DNA of 64,000 bases from an uncultured Dehalococcoidia bacterium (lineage in GTDB: Bacteria; Chloroflexota; Dehalococcoidia; Lucifugimonadales; UBA3495): positions 930,001 through 994,000 of the forward strand of contig OY282456.1 of the NCBI GenBank assembly GCA_958296225.1. The letters run 5' to 3'. A program made the position numbers and the translations under genes. This document shows positions 48,837-57,721 of this stretch, piece after piece. The notes below the pieces were generated by a model, which worked only from the letters and a program-made list of their open reading frames with translations, had not been told where the DNA came from and did not search any database. Every line of letters begins with the position of its first letter. Within the stretch, counting starts at the first letter, position 1.

Positions 48837-51800
48837 TTATATGATACCCAACGCCCTCATAATAGCCCGGTTACCACCGTGTACAGACGGCTCCCGGCAC
48901 CACTGCTGACGCAGAGCATCAACGGCGTCAATGGCCTGCTGATTCTCACCTAATCCTACCAGTGCCAGCGCAACCGCGTCAATGCGCTGTCGGTTTTCGT
49001 CCTGAAAAGCATACGACGCCGGATGCAGCTGCAACGCCGCCAGTTCCCCAATATGCTGCCGCCCCGTGGCCCGCGCCTGCTGGCCGGCGTCGCTGTCGGC
49101 GGCAAAGTCGGGAACGGGAAAGCCGGCTAACGCCCTTATCTGCATCGTGGCCCGGCCTTGTTGGGTAATCTGAGCATAGCAACCCCTGATTAGCAACGCC
49201 AGGGTTGAATTGAGCCAGATTGCCAGCGCCGATTTTACATCGTCATCATCGGACATCAACGCAGTCCACGCCCGCCCGCCCATCATCAGCCGCTCGGTGC
49301 GGGCCGCCGCCAACGCTTGCGAGGTAAAACGCAAGTTGCGGGATATGAACAAGTCGCTGCGTTGCGCCAGCATTCGCCGCAACTGCTCCTGGTCATCCAT
49401 CGGATTGCCTTCGTGCGTCGGCTGCGTCGTGATGCTTTGTTGCCGCCCACCATTAGCCAACCATAGCGACGGGTAGGTTGGATAGTCCCCCGGCCGGAGC
49501 GGCATAAAGGTGAATGCGCCGATGGTTTCCCCGGCCTCTATGATATGTCCAATCAGATGGTGAGTTGGCCCAATGTCAACAACCCGGTCAAGGGTAGTGA
49601 ACGGCAGCGGCAAATCCCAGCTTTCGCCGCTTTCCAGCGAATACAGTTGCCCATCCAAAAGCCCTGCGAAAGCGACCGCCAGATGGGGGTTGCGGATGCC
49701 GGCGGCGAACCAGGGGAATCCCGGTTGGGGCGTCTGCATCCGTACCCAGCTGCCGATGCCCTGGTTGCCGATGCGTATGACGTCGCTGCTACGGCCGGCG
49801 CGGTCGATGCCGCTGAGCAGTTTGCCGTACCAGTAGGCTTCGGAAACCGACGCTGGCGGCGTGTCCAGGTTGATGCAAAAAATCCCGTCCCTATCGGCGG
49901 CATCGTCTGCGGCGCGCCTGGTGGCAATCAGCAGCATTTCGTTCATATAGGTGTCGGCCGACATCATCGCGCTTTCGTGAGCGGAGAAAGCAACGGCGGT
50001 GATTTGCCGGTATTCGTTCTCAATGGTGCGCCGGAACCCTTCCCACGATTCGGCGTGGGCGGCGGTGAGCGGCAGGACGGTGGCAAAAACGCCGCCGGGT
50101 TTCAGCTTGCGGTCGGCAAGAGCGCAAAAGTCGGCGCCCATGCCGGCTTGCCCGTCGGTAATTTCGTTGCCGGCGGCGCGCAAGTTGCTGCGAATCTGCG
50201 TCAGCCTTTTTACGCTGCGTCTCCGCTGCTTGGCGTCAATTCCGGTAACGTCAAACAACGCCCGGTTGCCACGCGCGCGGGAGTAAGGCGGGTTCTGGAT
50301 AACTAAATCCTGGCTGTGATGGGGAACCGGAATCATCGTCGGCACGGCGCCGTTGGCGGCGGCGCTGCTGACATTCTGGCCGGTTATGTCGGTTACCTGC
50401 TCATCGTTAATCAGTTCCAGCGAGCCCGTCTTGCCGCCCAGCACGGCAACGGCGGCAATGTGCGTAGTGTGGTACTCCGTGGCAAGCTCGGCGGTTGACA
50501 GGCCGGCGGCCGTCATATGCGACGCCAGCGCGTTGATGTCCAGCCCCGTGATTGACTGCTCCATCATCACCCGGTGCAGGTTTTCGCCGCCGCCCCCGGC
50601 TGATTCGTGGCGGCGGCGGATTTGGCGATAGGCCGCCCGCAGCAGCGTGCCCGTGCCGCAGGCCAAGTCGGCAATCCGCAGGTTGGCAACAGCGCCCGCG
50701 TCGGCCCAGTCCGGCAGTTCAACCCGCGCTATGGCCAGCGCCGCCAGCAGCTCCGCCGTTTCCGGCAGCGTGTAGTGAGCGGCGATTTCCTCCCGGTCGT
50801 CCAGCAGTTTGGGGAACAGTTCGCCGGCGAAGTCCACCCGGCTGCCCAGCTGCAACGCGGTTATCCGCCGGGCCATATACGACAACTCGCGGATAGTATC
50901 GGCGCCCACGTCATCGGGAATGCCGTAGCTCAGCGCGGCGCGGGCGCTGTTGAATATGGAGCCGTAGTTGACCTCCAGTATCTTGTCCCACGCCTCCCGC
51001 AAATCCTCCACCAGAACCACGCCAAAGGCGCCGGGCGTGTCGCGTATTTGCGCGATGGTTTGCAGGCCGTTTGCCCGCAGCCGGTCGGCATCCGCCGCCA
51101 ACAGGTCGTGCAGCCGCAGCGAAGTCAGCCAGATGCAGCAGGCCATCCGCAGGCCCTGCACGGCATCCCGTTGCCCCAGGCCGTCGGCGATTTCACGCGC
51201 CACGTCGGGCCGCAATCGGCGATGCAGATAATCCGCCAAACTGTGAATGTGCGCCGCCATTTCGTCCGCCACCCGCGACACCAGGGCCGGCGGCGCGGCG
51301 GCGTACTCGCACAGGACCGCCAAGTCGTCAACGTTGCCCGTCACATACCCGGCGGCCGGCCAGATGCTGACGTCCGCATCGGCAAGGTTCACTTCTCCCT
51401 CGTCGCCCCGCACGCTGGCCGACAGCACGGCCATCCGCAGTGCCAGCCCGTCCGGTTGGGCCAGTGCCGCCCGCAGCCGGTCAACCGACCAGCGGCGCAC
51501 TTCCGGCGGCGCGCCCACCGCCACGGCGGAGCGCACCGGAGACTGCATACCGACGACCTGCCGGCCCAGCTTGCGCCGGGCGTCGCCGAAAGCGGGTTCG
51601 CCCCACTCCACTTCAACCACCACCGGGTAGATGTCCGGCGGCGTAACCAGAATGTCCGGCCTTTCCAGCGCGGCGTCGCTGAACACCTGCTGCCGCTCGG
51701 CAATGACATACCGCGCATCGCTGCGCCAGACCTGACGCCGCTGCCGCAGCGCGTCGGCCAGCGCCTCGTTAAAAGTCTGCTCGTGCATCGCCCCGGCCGG

Positions 51801-51851
51801 GCCGCCAGGCGCCAAATCGGGCAAATTGGGCTGCGTAGCCATACACGGCAT
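48837..51851 (-). CDS. Fused nuclease / N6-adenine DNA methyltransferase (type IIG-like), paralogue 1
   Basis: The 1004-residue protein has an N-terminal PD-(D/E)XK-like domain (RPDILVTPPDIYPVVVEVEW, about 64-83: Asp then E-x-E), a helical spacer (about 150-380), an adenine methyltransferase domain with the SAM loop ADLACGTGTLLRAAY (near 395-405) and the catalytic NPPY (519-522, IQNPPYSRARGN), and a C-terminal target-recognition-like region (to HGGNRAIMRALGII). No helicase motifs are seen, which separates it from type I, III and ISP enzymes. That order is the type IIG plan, one chain for cutting and modification. ExE replaces the usual ExK, as in BamHI. The start at 51851 is chosen with a weak upstream GGGGG. 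Confidence 0.8.
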   Translation of the reverse strand: MPCMATQPNLPDLAPGGPAGAMHEQTFNEALADALRQRRQVWRSDARYVIAERQQVFSDAALERPDILVTPPDIYPVVVEVEWGEPAFGDARRKLGRQVVGMQSPVRSAVAVGAPPEVRRWSVDRLRAALAQPDGLALRMAVLSASVRGDEGEVNLADADVSIWPAAGYVTGNVDDLAVLCEYAAAPPALVSRVADEMAAHIHSLADYLHRRLRPDVAREIADGLGQRDAVQGLRMACCIWLTSLRLHDLLAADADRLRANGLQTIAQIRDTPGAFGVVLVEDLREAWDKILEVNYGSIFNSARAALSYGIPDDVGADTIRELSYMARRITALQLGSRVDFAGELFPKLLDDREEIAAHYTLPETAELLAALAIARVELPDWADAGAVANLRIADLACGTGTLLRAAYRQIRRRHESAGGGGENLHRVMMEQSITGLDINALASHMTAAGLSTAELATEYHTTHIAAVAVLGGKTGSLELINDEQVTDITGQNVSSAAANGAVPTMIPVPHHSQDLVIQNPPYSRARGNRALFDVTGIDAKQRRRSVKRLTQIRSNLRAAGNEITDGQAGMGADFCALADRKLKPGGVFATVLPLTAAHAESWEGFRRTIENEYRQITAVAFSAHESAMMSADTYMNEMLLIATRRAADDAADRDGIFCINLDTPPASVSEAYWYGKLLSGIDRAGRSSDVIRIGNQGIGSWVRMQTPQPGFPWFAAGIRNPHLAVAFAGLLDGQLYSLESGESWDLPLPFTTLDRVVDIGPTHHLIGHIIEAGETIGAFTFMPLRPGDYPTYPSLWLANGGRQQSITTQPTHEGNPMDDQEQLRRMLAQRSDLFISRNLRFTSQALAAARTERLMMGGRAWTALMSDDDDVKSALAIWLNSTLALLIRGCYAQITQQGRATMQIRALAGFPVPDFAADSDAGQQARATGRQHIGELAALQLHPASYAFQDENRQRIDAVALALVGLGENQQAIDAVDALRQQWCREPSVHGGNRAIMRALGII

Positions 51852-51990
51852 TATAGCCCCCCAACGGCGCGGCGCATGGTGCGTTGCGTCACTATTTGCC
51901 AGCCCTTTAAAGCCGCAGCGCCGCGCCTGCCGGCGTACCGTATAATGCGAAGGCCCCGATGCCGGCGGGGTGAAAGCCGAAAATTACGCG
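51852..51990. promoter_or_regulatory. Gap between the two nuclease-methyltransferase genes
   Basis: 139 bases without a gene. TATAAT-like text lies close to both ends (near 51854 on the minus strand, and at about 51949 on the plus strand), so the downstream methyltransferase may have its own promoter. Confidence 0.3.
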
Positions 51991-54900
51991 CTAGACGACC
52001 AGTGTTGCACCCCGTGGTCGCCGCTTGCCGCCATGCATCGACGGTTCGGCGCACCACTTGGCCGCCAGCAGCCGCACTGCCCGGTAGGTATCCTCGCCAA
52101 ACCCCAGCAGGTCGCAGACCACGCGGCGGTCAAGCAGGGCGCGGTTGGCGTCGGCGTCGGCCAGGTAAGCGGGCTGTAACTCTTTATCGCGAAACCCATC
52201 AAAGATGGCCTGAGCGGTGGCCAGCTGTCCATCGGTAAGCGTTCGGAAGTCGAGCACGGGCAAAGTTTCTATTGCCAGTATAGTTGTCCGTCCTCGCCCG
52301 TCTTGTTGCCGGCTGGCGTGCCACCAGAACGAAAGCAGTCCTAACGTGGAATTGCACCACAAGGCAAATGGGTAATCAAAGCGCTCGTCCGCAAAGAGTA
52401 TGTTAGGCCACGCCGTGCCACCGATGCTCCGGTATTCTGTGATGGCGGCGGCAAGCGGCTGCGAAGTGAACCGAAAGTCAAGCGTGAGGTGGGCACGGCT
52501 GGCGGTAGCCCACAACTCCGCTGCCCGCTGCTCCATTCCCGGTTTCACGCACAGGGATGAATCCGGATTGCAGATTATAAACCTTTCGGCTCTGGCGTTG
52601 TGATTATACAAGGACGGGTAGGTGGCGGTCGGATTGGGCGGATACTTTATGAAAGGACCGCCGTGCGCCGCGCTGACCAGCAATTGGTGGTCAACCCCCC
52701 GTTGCCCTACGTCGTTTAGCGGAGCTATTGGGAATGCAAGGGCTTCCGGTTCCCCCGGCAGCCAAAGTTGACCGACCGACAGCGAATGCGCGACTTGTGC
52801 GAGAGTAGTATCCGCAATGCCAGCGGCGCCCCATCCACTGCCCGATTCGTTGAGCGGAGTATCCAAAACCTCGCCGGCCGGGATAGCTCCGCAGTACAGA
52901 GGTATGCCACCGTATGGCCCGTCCTCCAGCCGTCGCTCCGCACCGCCGGTCAAAATGGCGTTGGCGACTTCCTGTGCCTCCGCGAAACCCCGGGGGCGAC
53001 GCTGCAATGAAACAAACTTCGCGCGTCCGGTGGGTTCGCTGCCCTTTGACCTGCGCCTCCCGATAACCAGACACTCGGCGATGCCGGTATCCGATGAAAA
53101 GGATATATCATTGCCGTCGGCGGCGATGCTGATGATAGTAACGTCAGTGTATTGCGTCGCAATCATCTGCCGGAACTTGACCCATGACGAGCCGTTGATG
53201 GCGGTAAAGGGCAGCACTAACGCCAGCGCGCCGCCAGGACGAACCTTCTTATCGGCAATAGCCGCGAATGCCGAACCCAGCCCGGCATGGCCGTGATAGT
53301 ATGAATTGCGCGACAACTGCGTCAGGCGCGTTGACATATCATCCTGGTCAGCCACCAACGCGCCAAAGGCGGCAAAGGCGGCGTTCTGCACGTTGCCCGC
53401 GGCATCCCGGTGCTTGGTGTTGCTGGTAAAGGGCGGGTTCATTATCACCATATCAAAGCCGCCATCGGGAATGTCGGCAATGATTTGGGCCGCCGTTGCT
53501 TCGCCGACGCTGCCGGTGCGCATCGCCGGGTCGCTGGTGTTGAACAGCGTCATTGCCGCCGACGATTGCAGCAGCTCCAACGAGCCAATCCGAACGCTGC
53601 CATCCTGCTGGCGACCATAAGCCAGCGTGTAAAGACGGGAGTTATCAAACCTAATCGACGGCGCAATGCCGGAAAGGGTTGAGCCGGTGATATGTATGGC
53701 CGACGGCATTACATCGCAACCGTAGAGTATTTCTTCCATCATCGCCTGATGCAGGGCAGCCGGGTCTCCGCCGGTACGTTCGTGCCGGTTGGCAATCTGA
53801 TTATAGACCGCCGACAGCAAAGCGCCGGTGCCGCAGGCAAAATCACCGATACGCAATCGCCCAATGGCCTCGGCATCAGACCAGTCAATGCCCTCCATCT
53901 TGGCCACGGTCAACCGGGCAAGCAGGGCCGCTGATGCCGGCAAGGTGTAAAAGGTCGCTAAATACCTGCGGTCAGCAATGAGCCGCTGGAAAATGCGCCC
54001 GGTCAAGTCATGGGCAATACTGGCGCCGGTAGCCATTATTGCCTGAGCAGTATCGCGCAGCGCCCATATAGTCCGGGCTGCTTCCCCGCTCGGGATATGC
54101 TCCAGAATGTCTTTAGCAATAGCGAAAATGGCCCAGTAGTTTATACTCAGAATACCGTCCCACTCGGCAAGAAGTTCACTCAATGGGTTGGCAACGGCCG
54201 GGCCGCAGACCTGCTGCAACGACCTGATGTTGTGCGTACCTGAAAGACGCTCGTGAAAGACCATCGCATTGGCAATGATGGCACACGCCATCCGGCGGGT
54301 CTGCGGCACGTCGTCCATACCCAGCAATCTGGCGATTGCCGGCATAATGTCGGGCCGCAGTTGTGCCATATTGTTCAGTATGACTACGGCACGCTCAATG
54401 CCTTCTTCCAAAGCGACGGCAGCGGTGTCCACGGCTTTTTGCGGCACTGATATCAGCCGAATTAAGTCGGCCAGGTCGGTCGCCGAGCCTTCCAGCCAAC
54501 CCGATTCCGGGAAACGACTGCCGTCCGCATCATCATATAGCACAGCGTAAGACAAACGGGCTTCGCTAATGGCAATACGCAGGTCATCGGCGAATCTGAT
54601 TTCGCCAGGATAACGCAGGGCAATCGCAGCCTCTATAAAACTGTCCTCACCCACTACGCGCCGGCCCAGGCGGTCTTTGGCCTCCGCTTCAGCGGTACGC
54701 GCCGGCTCATATTCGGCCTCAACCACCACTGGTGCCCGGTCGGGGGCGGTAATCAAATTGTCCAGCTGCAAACCCGGACGCCCCTCAATAAGCTGCGTAT
54801 TTTCTGAACGCACCTGGCACCCTGACAGTATCCCGCGCAACAGGTTGCCCAACTCATTGTTGACGCTCGGTTCGCTATGGCGGAGTTCCTGCGTAGTCAT
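51991..54900 (-). CDS. Fused nuclease / N6-adenine DNA methyltransferase (type IIG-like), paralogue 2
   Basis: The 969-residue protein repeats the architecture of its neighbour. It has an N-terminal QLDNLITAPDRAPVVVEAEYEP (Asp...E-x-E, about 46-66), a helical spacer, the SAM loop IGDFACGTGALLSAVYNQI (about 352-370), catalytic NPPF (487-490, MVIMNPPFTSNT), and a C-terminal region ending in LAAKWCAEPSMHGGKRR, matching QQWCREPSVHGGNRA in paralogue 1. The two are clearly related yet diverged along their whole length, especially in the last 300 residues where the DNA target would be read. AAGG precedes the ATG at 54900. Being upstream, it is probably the first gene of a three-gene run with paralogue 1 and the Cys-rich gene. 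Confidence 0.8.
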   Translation of the reverse strand: MTTQELRHSEPSVNNELGNLLRGILSGCQVRSENTQLIEGRPGLQLDNLITAPDRAPVVVEAEYEPARTAEAEAKDRLGRRVVGEDSFIEAAIALRYPGEIRFADDLRIAISEARLSYAVLYDDADGSRFPESGWLEGSATDLADLIRLISVPQKAVDTAAVALEEGIERAVVILNNMAQLRPDIMPAIARLLGMDDVPQTRRMACAIIANAMVFHERLSGTHNIRSLQQVCGPAVANPLSELLAEWDGILSINYWAIFAIAKDILEHIPSGEAARTIWALRDTAQAIMATGASIAHDLTGRIFQRLIADRRYLATFYTLPASAALLARLTVAKMEGIDWSDAEAIGRLRIGDFACGTGALLSAVYNQIANRHERTGGDPAALHQAMMEEILYGCDVMPSAIHITGSTLSGIAPSIRFDNSRLYTLAYGRQQDGSVRIGSLELLQSSAAMTLFNTSDPAMRTGSVGEATAAQIIADIPDGGFDMVIMNPPFTSNTKHRDAAGNVQNAAFAAFGALVADQDDMSTRLTQLSRNSYYHGHAGLGSAFAAIADKKVRPGGALALVLPFTAINGSSWVKFRQMIATQYTDVTIISIAADGNDISFSSDTGIAECLVIGRRRSKGSEPTGRAKFVSLQRRPRGFAEAQEVANAILTGGAERRLEDGPYGGIPLYCGAIPAGEVLDTPLNESGSGWGAAGIADTTLAQVAHSLSVGQLWLPGEPEALAFPIAPLNDVGQRGVDHQLLVSAAHGGPFIKYPPNPTATYPSLYNHNARAERFIICNPDSSLCVKPGMEQRAAELWATASRAHLTLDFRFTSQPLAAAITEYRSIGGTAWPNILFADERFDYPFALWCNSTLGLLSFWWHASRQQDGRGRTTILAIETLPVLDFRTLTDGQLATAQAIFDGFRDKELQPAYLADADANRALLDRRVVCDLLGFGEDTYRAVRLLAAKWCAEPSMHGGKRRPRGATLVV

Positions 54901-54997
54901 AGTGCCTTCTAGGATGTAGCAAAATAGGGGCTATTGTACCCCATTATGGCGTCGGTAAAATGAGCGTCCGGTTAGCAAAACCACAGGCTTCGCCGCT

Positions 54998-55040
54998 ATC
55001 CCTGACTTTGAAAGGCCCAGACCACCTAAAACGGAATGCT
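54998..55040. repeat. Solo right half of the inverted-repeat element
   Basis: ATCCCTGACTTTGAAAGGC and the following ACCACCTAAAACGGAATGCT match 34825-34867 of element copy B almost base for base over 43 positions. The left half is absent. It lies just upstream of the Phd/VapC module. Confidence 0.65.
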
Positions 55041-55073
55041 ATCCAATGGCTCACGATGCCGTCCGGCGCATCG

Positions 55074-55079
55074 TATAAT
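55074..55079 (+). promoter_or_regulatory. Candidate -10 box of the antitoxin-toxin operon
   Basis: TATAAT lies 35 bases before the antitoxin ATG. No clear -35 hexamer is seen 17 bases upstream. Confidence 0.35.
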
Positions 55080-55113
55080 GTAAAGGCCCATCCCATCCAA
55101 GGAGGCAACCGCT

Positions 55114-55416
55114 ATGGCCATTACCCCAAAGAAATCACGCCCTTACTGGACACCGGAGGAGGCGCAGCAATGGCTGCCCGAAATCCTGCGCCTGGCCGAA
55201 ACCCAGGGGCCACAGCGCATTGAAACCACAGATTCCATCGTGACGCTGACCGCCGAGCCTTTGCGTAACCCGGTTAACCCCGAGGGTTTGTCGCTGGGCC
55301 AGTGGCTGGTGCAGAATATGCCGCGCGGCAATCCTCCCCTCCCAATTCCGGACCGGCACAGCCCCTGCGCTTGCCCGCGTTGTCATCTTGAACTCTACGA
55401 CAGGGACAGCGAATGA
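55114..55416 (+). CDS. Phd/YefM-like antitoxin
   Basis: A 100-residue protein whose first half follows the Phd/YefM plan: RPYWTPEEAQQWLPEILRLAE then GPQRIETTDSIVTLTAEPLR, i.e. the amphipathic helix and the GPQxIxxxDxxV strand that forms the DNA-binding dimer. The tail is proline-rich with PCACPRCH (CxCxxC), unusual for an antitoxin and possibly metal-binding. GGAGG precedes the ATG. The stop overlaps the VapC-like start (ATGA), so the two are coupled, as in standard PIN-toxin modules. Confidence 0.75.
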   Translation: MAITPKKSRPYWTPEEAQQWLPEILRLAETQGPQRIETTDSIVTLTAEPLRNPVNPEGLSLGQWLVQNMPRGNPPLPIPDRHSPCACPRCHLELYDRDSE

Positions 55417-55831
55417 CCGGCTACACGCTGGACACCAATGTAGTATCAGAGACCGCGAAAAATGCTCCCAACCCGCGCCTCATCGCGTTTCTGAACCGGG
55501 AAACTGACCTTTGGCTCCCGTCGGTTGTGGTACATGAACTGGAGTACGGATTGGAGCTGCTGCCTCAAGGGCGACGCCGCGACAGCCTGCGCGCCGCGAT
55601 TGACCACATCCTGCAAACCTACCGCGACCGCATACTGCCGCTGGAACGGGTCGGCGCGGAGTGGGCAGCCCGTTACCGGGCGCAAGTACGCAGCGCCGGG
55701 CGGGAACCCAATATGGGCGATTGTTAATCGCCGGCACTGCCAAAGCCTATGATTTGGCAATCGCAACGCGCAATGTGCGGGATTTTGACGGGCTGGGCAT
55801 CCCCGTAACCAACCCGTGGCAACCGCCCTGA
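55413..55831 (+). pseudogene. VapC-like PIN-domain toxin, frameshifted
   Basis: The frame opens TGYTLDTNVVSETAKN (first PIN Asp7), SVVVHELEYGLELLPQG (Glu) and reaches REPNMGD (third acidic residue), then runs into TAA at 55724-55726. A shifted frame continues LIAGTAKAYDLAIATRNVRDFDGLGIPVTNPW to a stop at 55829-55831, exactly the expected PIN C-terminus with the last acidic position (TRNVRDFDG). One missing base after MGD would restore LIAGTA. The truncated 104-residue product lacks the final catalytic residue, so the toxin is probably inactive. A programmed shift seems unlikely: no slippery heptamer is visible. Confidence 0.8.
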
Positions 55832-55835
55832 CCCC

Positions 55836-56687
55836 CTAAAACCCCACCATCCACCCCACAAACCGCTCCAGCAGGCCGTCCTGTCCCGCAGTCCGCAGCC
55901 GCCCGCCGGCCACCGCCGCAGCCGGATTCAGCCGGCCGTAGGCGAGCAGCAGGTACGTATTGGCGTCGCACTCTATCGTCAGGTCAACCAGGCCCGGATG
56001 CAAGTTGACGCCCGCCTGCGCGCCCGTCGGCTCCACTGCCACATCCACCGCATCCGCATCTGACAGCGCGAACCGGAACCGCACCACGCCGGCCGGCGGG
56101 TCAGCCCCCGGATGGTACGCCGCCCGCAGCCAGTGGGCCGACATACCCAGCAGCGCCGGCACGGCGTCGGGATGCAGGGCGGCGTTGGCGTCAAAGGCGC
56201 TACGGATGTCCCAGTCGTGCACCGCCAGCTCCTGGATGCGCTGGCTGACGTATTCGCGGGCCGTCATTGTACCGCGCCGGGGGTGCCAGCAGGGGCGGCC
56301 CCATTCGTCGCCGCTGAACCCGTCCAGCAGGGCTGCCAGCCCGGCGTAGCGCGCGGCAAACTCGGCGCGGAGGCCGTCGCCCAGCGCGCGGGCATAGGCA
56401 ATGTCGGCGTCGGCGTTGGCGGCCGACATTGCCATGTTGTCGGCGGGCCGCGTGAACCCCGGCGGCGGGCTGGCGTCGCCGTCGCGCCCGCGGGTCATGC
56501 TGGCAATCTGCCGTTCCGCCCGGTTGGCCAGATGGCCGGCCACGTCGCGCACCGTCCAGGCGGCGCAGGCCGATTGGCGGTTCAGGTCGTCATCCGACAG
56601 GCCCAACAGGAACCCATGCAGCCCGTCCGCAAGCGCGCGGATAACCCCAATTTCCTGCCGAATCACCGTTTCGTCAGTCGTAACCAT
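55836..56687 (-). CDS. Maleylpyruvate isomerase-family (mycothiol-dependent type, DinB-like) protein, paralogue 1
   Basis: The 283-residue protein has the MDMPI N-terminal four-helix bundle: CAAWTVRDVAGHLANRAERQIA (W-T-V-R-D-V-x-x-H-L), REYVSQRIQELAVHDWDI with the metal-type His and Asp, and a C-terminal sterol-carrier-like domain (GLVDLTIECDANTYLLLAYGRLNPAAA). Members include mycothiol-dependent maleylpyruvate isomerase of Actinobacteria and many uncharacterised relatives. Whether this organism makes mycothiol cannot be told here. GGAG precedes the ATG at 56687. It lies 40 bases after its paralogue and probably shares its transcript. Confidence 0.8.
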   Translation of the reverse strand: MVTTDETVIRQEIGVIRALADGLHGFLLGLSDDDLNRQSACAAWTVRDVAGHLANRAERQIASMTRGRDGDASPPPGFTRPADNMAMSAANADADIAYARALGDGLRAEFAARYAGLAALLDGFSGDEWGRPCWHPRRGTMTAREYVSQRIQELAVHDWDIRSAFDANAALHPDAVPALLGMSAHWLRAAYHPGADPPAGVVRFRFALSDADAVDVAVEPTGAQAGVNLHPGLVDLTIECDANTYLLLAYGRLNPAAAVAGGRLRTAGQDGLLERFVGWMVGF

Positions 56688-56727
56688 CCCAACAATCTCC
56701 AGTCAAATCCTGTGTCTTCCGGTAAAA

Positions 56728-57582
56728 TTAGAGGCCGCCAAACCACCGGCCCAGGTTGCGCAGGCTGACGTGGGCGATGGTGTCCGGCGTCTGCGACACG
56801 CGGATGCGCCCGGCGCGCTTGGCGGCGTTCCAGTCCTGCCGGTTGTAGAGGCAGAGCAGGTAGGCGTTGGCGTCGGCGCGGACGGTCAGCTCCGGCGTGC
56901 GCTCCGGGGAACATTCCGATATGGTGAAGCTGTCGCCGGTCACCACCACGTCGTGCTGTAGCGTCGCCCCTTCCGGCCCGCCGCCGATGTCAAAGCGATA
57001 CACCGCCGGCGTGGTCAGCGGCGCGGTGGGCCGGAAACAGAGCTGATACCACATCTCCGACGCCGGCAGCAGGGCGACGATGCCCTCGCCGTCCAGGTCG
57101 CCCTGGCCGGTGTCGCCGGCGCGCATATCCCAATCGTGGATGACCAGTTCCTGGATGCGCAAATCTACATAACTGCTGGCCGAAATCGTCCCCCGCCGGC
57201 GATGCCAGCAGCCAATTGACCAGTCCGTCCAGCCGCGCAGCGTCGCGTCCAGCGCCTCGTACCAGTCCTTAAAATTGTCCAGCAGGGCATCGCCCCATTC
57301 GTGCCGCAGCTGGGGGTTGCTGGCGGCGTTGGCCTGCTGCACCTGGTCGGGCGTGGCCTGCCGGCTCTCCCCCTCCGGCGGGCCGCCTTCGCCGGCCAGA
57401 CCCCGCAGCATGGCCTCCCGCTGGCGGACGGCGCCGCCGGCCAGGTGCGCGGCCACGGTGCCCACGTCCCACTCGGAGCAGGCCGACGGGCCGTTGAGCG
57501 CCTCGGCCGGGCCGGCGGACAGGCGGCGGTGAACATCTCCGGCCAGCCGTTTGACCAGCGCAACTTTTGCGGCATCATCCAT
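56728..57582 (-). CDS. Maleylpyruvate isomerase-family protein, paralogue 2
   Basis: A 284-residue relative of the next gene with the same plan: CSEWDVGTVAAHLAGGAVRQREAM, SYVDLRIQELVIHDWDMRAG (His and Asp), and a C-terminal domain SPERTPELTVRADANAYLLCLYNRQDW. The opening KRLAGDVHRRLSAGPAEALNGP has no signal. GGGAGG lies upstream of the ATG at 57582. It leads a two-gene unit. The two share the architecture but are well diverged, so the duplication is old. The isomerase name is inherited from the family; the true reaction is unknown. Confidence 0.8.
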   Translation of the reverse strand: MDDAAKVALVKRLAGDVHRRLSAGPAEALNGPSACSEWDVGTVAAHLAGGAVRQREAMLRGLAGEGGPPEGESRQATPDQVQQANAASNPQLRHEWGDALLDNFKDWYEALDATLRGWTDWSIGCWHRRRGTISASSYVDLRIQELVIHDWDMRAGDTGQGDLDGEGIVALLPASEMWYQLCFRPTAPLTTPAVYRFDIGGGPEGATLQHDVVVTGDSFTISECSPERTPELTVRADANAYLLCLYNRQDWNAAKRAGRIRVSQTPDTIAHVSLRNLGRWFGGL

Positions 57583-57663
57583 AGCGTTTCGCCTCCCATC
57601 AAACGAATGGCGCTAGTGTACCACGACTGCCCGCCTTGTCAGCGCCGGGCGGTGCGCAATGAC

Positions 57664-57691
57664 AAAAGGGGCGGGTTTTCAACCCGCCCCT
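57664..57691 (-). terminator. Rho-independent terminator of the membrane-anchored protein gene
   Basis: On the minus strand AGGGGCGGGTT, a 3-base loop and AACCCGCCCCT form an 11-base-pair stem followed by TTTT. It lies 31 bases after the 57722-58393 gene stop in the direction of transcription. Confidence 0.75.
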
Positions 57692-57721
57692 GCCGCGACG
57701 AACCGATGCCGCTCTGCCGCC

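Noticed and set aside
50607..52238. 543-codon open frame on the plus strand
   Set aside because: It spans parts of both methyltransferase genes in antisense, across their gap, and shows no protein family pattern.
55413..55831. Programmed frameshift in the VapC-like gene
   Set aside because: No slippery heptamer or downstream stem is visible near the shift and single-base loss is the simpler reading.
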